Shown piece by piece: positions 52,949 to 64,000 of a DNA stretch of 64,000 bases. The first letter of the stretch is position 1. Every line of letters starts with the position of its first letter. The notes below the pieces were generated by a model, which saw only the letters and a program-made list of their open reading frames with translations, ran no database searches and had not been told where the DNA came from. The position numbers and the translations under genes were made by a program. The DNA lies in contig BDSL01000063.1 in the NCBI GenBank assembly GCA_003116995.1, forward strand, positions 186,001-250,000, read 5' to 3'. This DNA is from Yamagishiella unicocca. Lineage: Eukaryota; Chlorophyta; Chlorophyceae; Chlamydomonadales; Volvocaceae.

Positions 52949-53429
52949 GAGGGAGCAACACGGATTAATTCTTCCAACCAGCCGGCCAGCCAGCCGCCGC
53001 CGCTGCAGCAAGCACGGTAGATTGACTTCGCCGCTGCAGCAGACACGGTACATTGGCTTCGCCGCTGCCTTCTGACAGCATCGTGAAACCAACCAGAATT
53101 TCTTCCGTTCCCTCGTTCTTCCCGGCTCATATGATACAATGAAGACAATAGTAGACGTACGTACAAGCAAGCACCGCCGGTAGCTAGGTGGCACCAAGCC
53201 CGGCTAGCTTCCCCCATGCATGCCGCCACATCTCCTCGCTGTTGCTCGTGTTTGATTTTCACGGCAGCAAACATAGGCGGCGAACGCATGGTGCACTTTC
53301 AGAACCACCACGCATTAGGCATCATCGGCACATGTGCAGGCAGGGCGTCGGCCACGCGTTTAATCGGTGGCGCCTGGCGTTCCAGCCAGCCCGCCGTCCG
53401 TGCGTTTGGACGCGCAACAAAACTAACAG

Positions 53430-53560
53430 CGCCGTCGGCTGCTTGCAAGCCGTGCTTCCCAAGCTGCTTGCAGGCCATACATCTGCTTGCAAGCCATAGA
53501 TCCCAAGTTGCTTGCAAGCCACACATACATCTGCTTGCAAGCCATGCCTGATCGCCGCAG
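53430..53560. repeat. GCTTGCAAGC-type repeats in the 3' UTR region
   Basis: Five copies of the near-palindrome TGCTTGCAAGCCA at 20-30 bp spacing, just downstream of the NO VEIN-like stop codon. If transcribed, they could pair with each other. Confidence 0.8.
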
Positions 53561-53687
53561 CACACCACCGTGCGCACGGTCTGGCATGGTCCTCGCGATG
53601 CGTCACGTAATGTACGGCTCCCGCCAGCGGCCACCCGAATGCATGCGTGTGTAAAGTGCTGCTGCTCCAGCCATGGCGCCATTACTA

Positions 53688-56600
53688 CTACGCCGTCAGG
53701 ACGCACAGCTGCAACTCTTTTCGGCTGCACATGGCCCATGGGTCGGCCAGCACCAGCAGCTCCAAGGACTCCAGGGAGCCCACTCCCAAGACCCTGAAGA
53801 TAATGTATCTGCACAAATGTACGTACATACAGCGTTCTTCGTAAACGTGCATACGCGAAAGGCGGGTTCGTTGGGGTATTTGTAACCTACTCACTACCGA
53901 TTCCGGCTGCCTTCTGGGAAAACGCTTATGTTCAGAACGCAGTAGCAAACAGCGGCCACGTCACCTGCGTCGTCCTGCATATTCACTTCCAGGTGGCAGG
54001 CCAGCAGCGGACCACCGCCGCAGGCGTTTCATTTGCTTGCAGCTAAGTAGCCGCAATCTACTGCAACCTTATCAAGCAACCAATACGCGCATACACGTCA
54101 CGGCAGGTGGCCGAGTAGTCTTGTGCAACCCTTTGCTTGTTAGTTTTGTTGAACGTACATTTGCGTTCCCTGCTTGCGGACTCACCTGGCGCCTTCCATC
54201 TGCGCCTTGGCAAGCTCCTGTGTGCTGACCTCGAAGTGCCGCTTGTTGCTGGTGGTGCTGCTCTTTACCTCCACATACAACTGCTCCCGTCGGCCGTCTG
54301 CTGCTGGAGACTCGCCTGGCAGAGCCGATGGAGGGTCGCACGAAGCGCGACGACGGGCCGGGGGGAGGGAAGGGCTCGTTAGTTGCACCTGGCAGGAACC
54401 CTAGAACGACTATAGAGAGGGGTCGTCAGGTCACCGTGGCTGAGTTCTGCCTGTACGCCGTCCACTCATCCCCAGGGAAGGAGGCGAGCATCGCGTGTGC
54501 GCACGTACGACATACACACGCGCGCACCCCGACGGTTTCCGTTTCGACGCTCTGCTTTCAAACAACACGTACCTCGAGTAAGCACAATGTCGTACGGCGC
54601 AAGGCGCATCTCCGTCGTGCGGCTGACCCATTCGACCGACCAGCCCCCCGCCGCGACGGACGAGTCGCGACGCAGCAGCTCAAACACCAACGCCTCAGCC
54701 CAGCGCGCCGCGCGCTCGTCGCTGACACCGAGCGCAGCCGCTGCTGACTCGTCATCGTACGGCTCCTCTCCGCCGCCGCCGCCCGCCATTGCCGCCGCCA
54801 CCGCCGCCTGCACGATGTCCTGGCCCAGCGTCGCCAGCAGCTCCTGCCCCGCCTCGTCACCGGCGTCCAGCAGGTCTGGCAGCCGCAGCTGAAAGCACGT
54901 ACGGCACGCGCGGAACGAAGGGCAACGTACAAATGAGTGACTAATGCAACGCAGCGCAGCGCGTCCATCAGTGAGCGAATCCAGCCACGTCGTCGTACGT
55001 CTCAATTCACGTTAGATCGGTGTAGGTGCAAACAACGAATTACCTAACGGACATGTGTGCACGTGTGCTAGGGCAGCAGCCAGACGCGTGGGCGGGGATC
55101 ATGCGCAACGTGAGATACCGACGTCTTACTATTTTTGGTGAACACGTATAGTTCCGATAATACATACTGCATACGCACCCATTGCAGACGCCGGCCGGGT
55201 GACTCTAGGTCATCGTAGTAGGTGACGCCCGGGCCTCCGGGGCCAGCCGCAGCCCCCTCCCTGGAGTGGCCGCCAGCGCCGCCGCGACCAGCCGCAGCTC
55301 CCTCCCTGGACGGGTCGCCAGCGCCGCCGCGACCTGGCGCGTCATCAGCAGCCTCCATGGCGGCAACGTCGTTAACAGTAGCCGTCAACAGCCCCAGCAG
55401 GCGCCCAAGGCCCCTGCCGCCCCGGCGGTCGCCTCCTTCATGACCAGCTGCAGAAAACATGTTGATGCATGGTGGTGCATCCCTCACATCACCACCGACG
55501 TTGCCATCGCCATCGCCACCGCTGCCACCGCCACCGCCGCCTCCGCTGCTGCCACCGCCGCTGCCATCACCTCCACCTCCGCCGCCGCCGCTGCCATCAC
55601 CTCCACCTCCGCCGCCGCCAGCGCCTGCACCGGCACCGCCGCCAGCGCTTGCACCGGCACCGCCAGCACCGCCGCCGCCGCCCCAGCCACCGCCACCTCC
55701 GCCAGCAGGGCCTGAATCTGATGCCAAGTACGGATTGAAGTACCCGCCGCCCTGCAGCACACGCGGCACATAGCATGCGCCGTGCAGCACATGTAAGTTT
55801 TCGTTCAGCGTCAATGACGCACCAGACGAGCGAGTGTACGGATGCCCGTGCAGCAAGTGTTGGTTAGATAGGCGAGCGACGGTGGCGGAAGCGTACGTAG
55901 TGACAGATGACGACGCTAGCACATTAATGCTTCATCCGCGCGCGCTGGCCAGCCGCCGTTACCGCCAAGCAAGCAGTTAGTTCAGCAAACAGCAGCTTGA
56001 GGCCAAGTGCCGAGTCAGCGGTGCTCATCACTCGAGTTCCTTGCCCGGCGAGGTCCAAACGGCCGCGTGCCTCTTTTACGGATACATATAGTGATGTATA
56101 CGTACCGGTCCAAGTAGTAGTCCAAGGCGTAACTCTGCACCACGCCACACAGGCGTGACACAACATATAGCCCACGGATCCTAAGAACGATTCATCATAT
56201 AGCTTGATGGGGCGAAAGCTTGGGGTGGAGGGAAACGACGCTTTCCCTCTCATAGATCGATTGGGAATCCCCCATGCATCTATCTTCCCACCTATCTAGC
56301 TATTTACCTCCCCACCTAGATATCGCTGTAGGTACACGTACACACACACGCACCTGCGATGGTCCGGCGGCTTCACCGTCAGCCGCCTTCGGCTGCTGGT
56401 TGCGCTGCGGCAGCTCGGGCGACAGCTGGACCGCCAGCTGGTCGGGGTCGTGTTCGGGCAGCTCACAGACCGCCGCGCCGCCGCCGGCATCATCTGCGGC
56501 CACTTGGTGCAGTGTACCCAGAGACACCTGATGATGGTGATGAACGGGGGTTTTCAGTGGAGAGGAAACACACGCACGCTCATGTTCAAAATGGTAAGGC

Positions 56601-59600
56601 GATCGATGGTACATATACACCTCATGCGAGTTTCCTACCATACTCATGCATCTATCGACGGTTCGTTCAGCTTGTGAACGGCTAGTGTAAAATTGATCCA
56701 GATGCATGGGTGTTTGTGCGTGGTACCGATTGATCGGTAGAGACAAGAGGCCGCCCCTTGCCCTCCCCCGTACATCGTACATATTAAGACCGTCGCGCGC
56801 CCAGCCACCGCATCGACGTACGTACGGCCCCCTAAACCCGGCACGCGCGCAGGAATCCATCGGGGCCCACCCAATCGGGGCCCACCCAATCGGGGCCCAC
56901 CTGCCAAACAGGCTCGTCTCCGGGCAGTGGGCCGCAGCCCTCGTCACTCGCGTACTGCTCAGCCGCTGCGCGGGCCGCGTCCGTGTCCTGAGGGAGCGAG
57001 GGAGGGATACGGAGCGAGGGAGTGCACGCAGCTTTAGGTAGTACGTAAAACTACGTACCTTTTTACTAAAAGTACTTACAATTCCCGGAGCCAGGGACAG
57101 CACGCATGGAGGGTATGTAGCCACATCATGGCAACCCAGGGTGGCGGCCGCGCTGCTGTTCACGCGCTGCCGCTGCTGACAGTGGGTTGCCGAGGGGCAC
57201 CTCGCCCATCGCTCGATCGGCGCCCGCCGCCTCTCACAAATGTACGCTCAGTTCGTACAGCTTCGTGAGCGTTATTAGTTCCCCCTTTCTTTAAAAAGCT
57301 TTCGTCCCCTGCTGCTGCTGCCTTATATATGGCGGCTTGCGCACCTATTAAGGCGGCTTGCGCACCTACCTGCTCGTCGTTGAGGCACATCATGAGGCAC
57401 ATCAGGAAGGAAGCCAGGTCGCGATCAACAGAGCCCGAGCGCGTGAACACCCTGTCGTCGTACGTACGGCACAGCAGGTCATGGTGGTGAGGTTCGTATT
57501 CTGACGATGCATGAGATCGGAGGGAGATGAGAGGAGCGAAGTTGAAATTTATGCCCACTGCTCGCTCGCCCGGCGTATGAAGATCAAAGTAAGGCAGGGG
57601 CATACAATCGATTCGGCACATACGCGCGTGTAGATGATGACGAGCACGCACACGAGAGGTGCGCGTGTGCGTGCGCGTTGTAAACGGTACACGTAAGCAG
57701 CACCGCGCGCACAGGCACGCACGAGTGAATGTAGGAAATAAAGCCATGCGTGCACCGCTTACAGAAACCGTCAACACTTCAACACACGCAGCCGACGCGC
57801 GCGACGTCAACATTCCTGCATCCATCGACCGGTGTATCTACGTATGTACGTATGTATGTGTGTACGGCCAAGGCACGACAGACCCTCGGTCAGGAACGTA
57901 CGACCCTCGCTCGCTCGCTCCCTGCCATGCTGCACGCCGCCGCACACCACGCTCCAAGCTGGACATACATCCCGCCTAGCTATCTAGCAACTCGCCTGCT
58001 GAGCTCGTTACAAATCGTGTCGTATCCCTGAACGTTGTCGATGTACAGCCAGGGAGAGGCGCCGTCCAAGCCGCCCTTCAGTCTCAGCACCGCCGACCGG
58101 AGCTCGGGGCTCTCTGCCGGGGTGGCCGGGCGGCCGTCGGGGTGCGACAGCTTGCGCAGCACCTGCGTGAAGTGGCGCGGAGCGGATGTTGGAGGAGGGC
58201 GGCAGGCCGGCAGGGAAGTGAGCAAGGAATGGTGGCGGGACTGGCTGCTGGATCTATAGGGGCTTTGATGACGCGCGAGCGAGTGCGTGCCTGTATCGAT
58301 AAATAAAGGAACAATAATAATGGACCGGCGATCGTACGTGCATAGCGTAGCCATACTCGGTCGTTACGTGCACGTAACTAATAAACGAACGCACAGCGAG
58401 TCCGATGCCATCCAACGACCACGCACCTAAGGAATGCACACCTTTAATATTAACTAACGGTGTTCATTCGTTCGTTCCTCTCTGATCCCCCGGACCCGGC
58501 GGCGCTGCCCCTGCAGCTAGATAGCTGTTGCCTAAACGTACCGCACGGTTCCCTTCGCAGTACCACGTAAGCAGCAGTGCTAATAAGCCAGTCTCTCCCG
58601 TCTGACAAATACATACACACTGCCATACTGTGCACCATACCTTGAGGGTACCCCTGTCCACGACGAAGATCAGCAGCTTAGGCAGTCGAGCGGCCACCTC
58701 CTCGCGCACGGTGGCGTACACGGCGGGTCGCTTGTGCAGCAGGTAGCGCTGCGCGAACTGTAGGCTGATGCGGGCCCGCCGCTCCACGACCCAGCCTGGG
58801 AAGTAAGCAGCAGTAACGTCAAGGGAACCAAACCGCAAACGTGCGTCCGCCTTACTTTGTGATACGGGTACAGGCCGGGATAAGTTACCGGGTATGCCAA
58901 GGGAGCATGCAAGGGAGCGTGCGTGCGTACGTACGTCTGCCTACACACAAGCAAGTCCGCGCGCGCAGGCGCCTACATGCCTACTCGCCCTGCTTGCTTG
59001 TGTTAAGGCTTAGAACCTTAAGAGACAGCTACCCACCTGCTCTGAGGGACTCGAACGACACCTCCTCCTCAACTCGCTGCGACAGCCGGGGCACACCCAG
59101 CAGCCTCAGGAGCGGCGCCAGCGGGCCACCGTCCTTGTAGGACGTCGCTCCCGCTGTCGTCACCGCCGAAAGTGCCCGCGGGGAGGCCTCCGCTCCGGGG
59201 GCGACTTCAGGACGGCAGAAGGCAGAGTCCAGAATATAGACACCTGAACCAGCGGGCGCAAGGGTTGCGTGGGGTACATGAAACGGCGGGACGGCGAGGT
59301 CTGTGCAAGGCGGCATCAACCAACGAGGTGCGTAAATGCACCCCCCAGCGAGCAGCAGTACCTGCTGCCTAACGTGTAACCCCACATGAGCATGCATGGA
59401 TTCGTAACCTAACCCTCCCATGCTGCCGCATGCTGCGCGCTGGCCGCCGCGCCTGTCGTACACATACGGAATGCCTCGCCGACGCGTCCGCTATATGCGG
59501 CAGTAGCAGTTCGCAAGCGGTTTGAAACTAATACAGGATCTGGATCCAGACCCAGGTGCAACGGATCCAGCAGATCAGGTGCAAGGGGTCCGTTCATGAA

Positions 59601-62600
59601 GCGAGGTTCATTGTGTGCCGCGGGAGACGCCGGTATGATGCCCCCGATGGTCCCACGCGCGCCGTTGGTCCCGGACGGCGCGGCGGATGGGCACCACGCA
59701 CCGTTTGCAGTAGGCGGCCCAAACGAATAAGCCCGTCATGCTTGTGTATCGCATACGGCTGGGTCCATGTCGTACACACGGGAGCTCCCTCCCTTGACCT
59801 CCACATATACATACGCACGCATGTACACACGTACCGGGCATCCTGCCGAAGTCGCGCGCCGCGTCCGGGTCGTCGTTCAGCAGCAGCCCGCCCGCCACGC
59901 TGGCCCAGCCGCCCGCCACAGTGGGGAACACCTCCAGGGAGGGCAGCAGCATGCGCAGGCGCATCGCGGTCGGGCCGCCCTCTGGGGCGTTGCCGGCGGC
60001 CAGAGCGTCGGACCAGAGCTGCATGATGCAGCGAGCCTGGATGTACGGACAGGGAGACGAGGCCAAGGGGTACGGTAGCGTGGAATGAAGCCCGTTCGGA
60101 ACTTCGGATGGCATGTATGGGCAGCAGACAGCGCGCGGAGAAGGTCACAGCGACCCTAAAACCCCTAAAACCCTAAAACCCTAAAACCCGCTTCACAGCG
60201 GGAGAGGGGGCGAGCTCCTGGGGTACGGCACACCGCCGGTGCCGCAGCAGCCGCAGCCACAGGGTAGGGCCTCATCATGGGTTCTGTTTGAATTAAGTGA
60301 CTGCCGCTTCCGGGAGCGAGCTGTTGGTCCCCAAGGATGTCAGCCGGTGGAGATGGGGATAGGGACGGGGAATGCGTGCGGGTTTGGACCGGCAGGGACT
60401 ACTACCAGTGAGAGACCGAAAGATGCCGTGACCTATCCAGTCAGCCAGCAGCCACCAACCTGCTTCATTGCGCGCACGCTGGCTCCTGGATCCAGAAGCG
60501 CTATGCGGCTCAGCGCGGCCAGGTAGTCGTCCAGGGAGGGCTCGCGCTTGATGAGGGGCTGGTCGGGCCGCCGAATCCATAGCGGGCATCCGCCCGCGCC
60601 CGCCCCCGCCCCCGCAGCTCTTGCGGCGGCCGCCAGCTCAATCGGTCTGGCGGGCCTGACCTCGCTCAGCTCCTCGAACAGCGACATCGCCTGCAGGTGG
60701 ATGGGTTCGAGGGCGTGGTTGCGTGGTTGCGGCGGTGTCGCGGGTGGCGCTCGTCATCCCATTCAGTTGCTGCTATCTGCAGCGGTCGATGCACCGCGGC
60801 TCGCTGCTGCGGAGACACAAGTCGTGCGAGCAACCATGCGTGCCTGCGCCGAATGAACTGAGCCCAAGTCCTTACTTTCGCTATGGCTCAGGCGGCTGGC
60901 TGACGGCATGCAAACATTAAGCCAGGCGCTGCCGCCCTGCTGACTCATACATCCATTGCATCCCTTCCCTCGACCCATACTCCCACCGTATGCGGGTAGT
61001 GGGCATCCAGCACACGCAGGTGCTGCTGGGGGGTCCCGCGGCCTGATGCGTCTTCAGCCAGCTCCTCAAGAACCCCCGAGGGGTCGGTCAGCAGCACTTG
61101 TGACGACCGATAAAAGCGACCGGAGACGGCAGCCCGGCCCTTGGCGGCGGCGTTGGATCCATCTGCGCCCAAGGACGTGACATGTAAGGCGAAAAGTGGG
61201 GGCAAGCAACTAGCCCAGCCACCGCGTAGGATGGGTCTTCCGGTAGGGTTGGGGTATTTAGGGTTTTAATTGCCTTAAAACTACGTAAATAATATTCGCT
61301 TGGGGCTGGGTGAGGAGAGGCAGACCCACGGCGGACGAACTTTTTACGGTTCGAAAGCCTCAACCGCCGCGCGTGGCCATCCGTGGGTCCATCCAGCAGC
61401 CGGGCGAGTCAAGACATGCAGTTGTTGACTGCTGCTGCAGCAGCATATCTGAAATGAGCACGGTCGTCGGCTAAGGAGCGCGAGCGAGCGATGCCCCGGA
61501 GGTGTGCGTGGGGGCAAACTAGTCATGCATTATCGAGAAGCATCCGTGCGTGCCACACCCATGCATGCCCGCGGCCGCGGGGCACTCCGCTTCGTTCCGT
61601 CCACGCACCCACGCGCTTCTACGCCACCCACCAGGCAGCCAGATAAGCGGGTGTTCCGCGAACTCTCTGCACACGGCGGCGAACACGACCTCGTCCTGGC
61701 CCCCCACCCGGTCCAGGTAGCGGTACACCCCGCACATGCGCTCCGGCTGCAGTACCACGCAACTGCCGCTGGCGCCAGCGCCGCCGCCGCCACTGCCGCC
61801 GGCGCCAGCAGCACCGCCGCCGCCGCTGCTGCCGTCCGCCAGCCGGCGGATCATGTCGACCACCAGCTGCGGACTGGGCTGTGAGGGCAGCCCCAGCGCA
61901 GCCAGCAGCGAGCTGCCGGGTTCCAGGCCAGGTACTGCGAGTACCGGAAGCGGTGCGCCATCTGCAGGGCACCCCAGCATGTATGCAGCAGCGCGCCAGG
62001 CAGAGGGAGGTGGGCGAGGAGCAGCGGCCAGCAGGCTTTGCGCATCCCGACTCGCTAGCTCACACCCGTACGATATGCTGACACTGGCAGAGGCATTGGA
62101 GTAGACATAATTGGGGCACAAGATAAATAAGTGCAGCACCATCCACGCCAGTCGTACGTGTACGACCACCAGATCCCGGTGCACAAACGCTTATAGTTGT
62201 ACGGGCTCCAGCCATACACGCGCGCGTACGTACGGCCCTTCCGGCCAGCCGGCAGGCGGCGAGCAACAGCTGATTAGCAACCACAGCAACCACTCACCGA
62301 ACATGTCCATCAGCTTGGGCAGGCAGGGCACGACCTCAGCGGCGCATGCCGCAAAGCCCAATGAAGTGGGCAGCCACCTGGGGGAAGCAAGGAGACGAAA
62401 GTCACTAACAAGTGGTTGGCCAGCATGCGCGCACGAGCATGACCTACCCAGATGGAGCACCGCCCCGCCGATTAAACGTTTCGGGGTGAGAAGTGTCTAG
62501 CTGCCGACGAATCGCCCATCGACCCTCGAGACCCACGCACCTCTTGTGCGTTAGCGCCAACGCGAAGGAGCTGGGAAGCAGCAGCGCCTGCTGGCGCTGA

Positions 62601-64000
62601 TCACCGACAGCAGCCGTCCGCTGCTGCTGCCACCCAGCAGCGGCCTCCGCCACCGCCCCCGTGAACTGCTGCGGCTGATCGCCGCCGCCGCCGCCCGCCG
62701 CCGCTGCCTCCAGCTCCTCACGCGCCGCCGCCGCCTGCACCACCGCCACTGGACCCTGCAAACGCAGCGCGGTGCCGTACGACTCGTCCTCCCACAACGC
62801 CTGCAGCGTGAGCGCCAGCTGGGCCAGCATGCCCGCCCGCTGCACTGATAGCGGCTGTGCGGCGGCAGCAACGCTGCCGCCGCCTGCTACTACGCTCGGC
62901 AGCGCCGCCACCGCCGCCTGCTGCTGCTGCGGTCCCAAGATGTGGTCCATTAGGTCCTCCAGGGAGGGGCAGGCCACGTCCTCGAGGCGATACACGTGGC
63001 CGTCGGGGCAGGGAGGCAGCAGCGGCAGCGACGGCTGCATTCGCGGCCCGACGGGGCTGTAGCTGGTGCGTGCGGCGGCGGCCCACTGGCCCCACGGTGA
63101 GTCTGCGAGCGCCAGCTGCAGAGCCACAGCACGCCGCTGACGTGGCTGCTGCGGCTGCTGCTGCGGCACGTCAATTGGTGCGGCGCCAGCTGGCCACAGG
63201 AAGATGGTCCGGCGGCGCGGGCGCAGGAAGGGAGTGGCGCCCAGTGCCCGGAAGAGCCATGCCCAGGCCTAGGGATCGGTGGATGGGTGAGAGGTAGGGC
63301 GAGCGGCTTGCGGGTGGCAGCAGGCAAGTGCTGTATGTATGTCTCTCTCACGTAATAATTAACCTCCATTTCCTGAAGCCACAGCATTAGCTCTACACAT
63401 ACCGCACCGCACCTTTTCCTTTCGTGCTTCTTGGACACCACACCGCGCGGTTTCCTCTGTTTACGTCGAGTTTTAAGGCTCGGTTTTAAGGAACGTCGAG
63501 TTTTAAGGCTCGGTTTTAAGGCAGATGAAGGCAGATTTAACACACCGCACGTCTATCTGGCGATGACACGCGCCGCACGCACCTCACGCGGCACAGCCTC
63601 GCACTCCAAGTACGCGTCCGAGATGATGGCAGCCCGGCGCTGCTCGCACCACGTGGGGAAGGTGCGGCGCAGGTCGAAGCCTCCGGGACAAAGCGCCGCT
63701 GGCAGGAACAGCTCGTCGTCGTCGTCAGAACGATGATGAGCTGCTGCGCCGAATGACGGGCCGGGGGCGCCGCCGCTGCCGCAGCCAACCGGCTGCGGGC
63801 ATCGCACAACGGTGCCGTTGCCGGTAAGCACCACCGCACACGACCGCAGCTCCGCCAGGGGGGATATGCCGTAATGGCCTCGATTGGCGCCACTACTGCC
63901 CGTGGTGATGGCGGGGGCGGATGCGGGAGCGGCACGCGACCACGGCGACTGCTGTCGCTGCTTCTGCTGCGGCGGCGGCATTCGCTGCCGGCCGCGGCCG
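53688..64000 (-). CDS. NO VEIN-like protein with C-terminal DUF3883 domain, 5' end outside window
   Basis: Seventeen phase-consistent exons: >64000-63583, 63268-62541, 62377-62298, 61961-61632, 61162-60987, 60690-60460, 60036-59835, 59243-59037, 58795-58641, 58162-57996, 57451-57370, 56987-56901, 56527-56354, 55751-55179, 54888-54573, 54315-54186, 53808-53688 (about 1,390 codons visible). The C-terminus is diagnostic: RWAEALVFELLRR, VEWVSRTTEMRLAPYDIVL, LYVEVKSSTTSNKRHFEVS (endonuclease-fold VEVKS core), ELAKAQMEGARYIIFRVLG, LVLADPWAM. Upstream, AWLFRALGATPFLRP, THKRWLPTSLGF, HPLIWLPDG, GVYILDSAFCRP and LLRLLGVPRLSQRVEEEVSF follow the order of the large plant NO VEIN protein, a nuclear protein needed for vascular cell fate in Arabidopsis whose biochemistry is unclear. 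An N-terminal HSP90-like ATPase would lie beyond 64000. Exon 55751-55179 carries a Gly-rich insert of roughly 80 residues. Confidence 0.88.
55495..55720. repeat. Gly-codon trinucleotide-rich tract inside a NO VEIN-like exon
   Basis: Imperfect GCCACC/GCCGCC runs, read on the minus strand as Gly with some Asp, Ser and Ala. Coding in phase within exon 55751-55179; likely variable in length between strains. Confidence 0.85.
60153..60189. repeat. Interstitial telomere-type repeats (CCCTAAAA)n
   Basis: Four to five consecutive CCCTAAAA units, the complement of the TTTTAGGG telomere motif of Chlamydomonas and Volvox. They sit in the intron between exons 60690-60460 and 60036-59835 of the NO VEIN-like gene. 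Confidence 0.88.
63470..63530. repeat. TCGAGTTTTAAGGCTCGGTT repeat
   Basis: Two tandem copies of about 30 bp plus a partial third, in the intron between the first two visible exons of the NO VEIN-like gene. Confidence 0.85.

Noticed and set aside
53970..54060. An extra small exon of the NO VEIN-like gene before the last exon
   Set aside because: It has usable splice borders, but direct joining of 54186 to 53808 is in phase and gives the conserved MEGARYIIFRV reading without it.
55469..55738. His/Arg-rich and Pro-rich plus-strand proteins
   Set aside because: Antisense to the Gly-rich coding tract of the NO VEIN-like exon, which is fixed by phase on both sides.

Overview
This is nuclear DNA of a green alga, most likely a volvocine (Chlamydomonas/Volvox-type) species. 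The signs are intron-dense genes with GC-rich coding, TGTAA polyadenylation signals after stop codons, an internal array of the TTTTAGGG-type telomere motif, and a receptor-like class III nucleotide cyclase with a bacterial-type solute-binding ectodomain. No operons, Shine-Dalgarno sites or CRISPR arrays are present. Gene models were built by eye from exon reading frames, splice-site sequences and intron phase; where I say a model is phase-consistent, each listed exon length agrees with the phase of its neighbours.

Layout. 1-3524 (-): uracil-DNA glycosylase UNG, last exon(s) off the left edge. About 4.1-6.92 kb (+): a PsbP-domain, probably chloroplast-lumen protein, head-to-head with UNG. 7124-13762: a 6.6 kb element with about 340 bp terminal inverted repeats and a 5 bp target duplication; it contains two palindromes built from copies of one coiled-coil ORF, and a 5'-truncated L1-type retrotransposon is nested in it. 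13.8-27 kb: repeat-rich, poorly conserved DNA with a broken Dam-type adenine methyltransferase, a set of minus-strand exons of unknown function, a near-perfect hairpin, a 190 bp satellite, a multi-exon plus-strand gene that looks transposon-derived, and a 295 bp tandem duplication.

27620-36109 (+): a complete 17-exon Enhancer-of-zeste (EZH) gene, the catalytic subunit of Polycomb PRC2, 847 codons. 49535-37742 (-): a membrane cyclase with signal peptide, solute-binding-like ectodomain, one membrane helix and two cyclase homology domains, convergent with EZH. 64000-53688 (-): the 3' part (17 exons, about 1,390 residues) of a NO VEIN-like protein ending in a DUF3883 domain; its 5' end is beyond the window.

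The long genes are unrelated housekeeping, chromatin and signalling genes and do not form a pathway. Their introns are full of private minisatellites, and one short repeat recurs near the 3' splice sites of introns in both EZH and the cyclase. The most unusual structure is the palindromic inverted-repeat element with its nested L1; I do not recognise its family.
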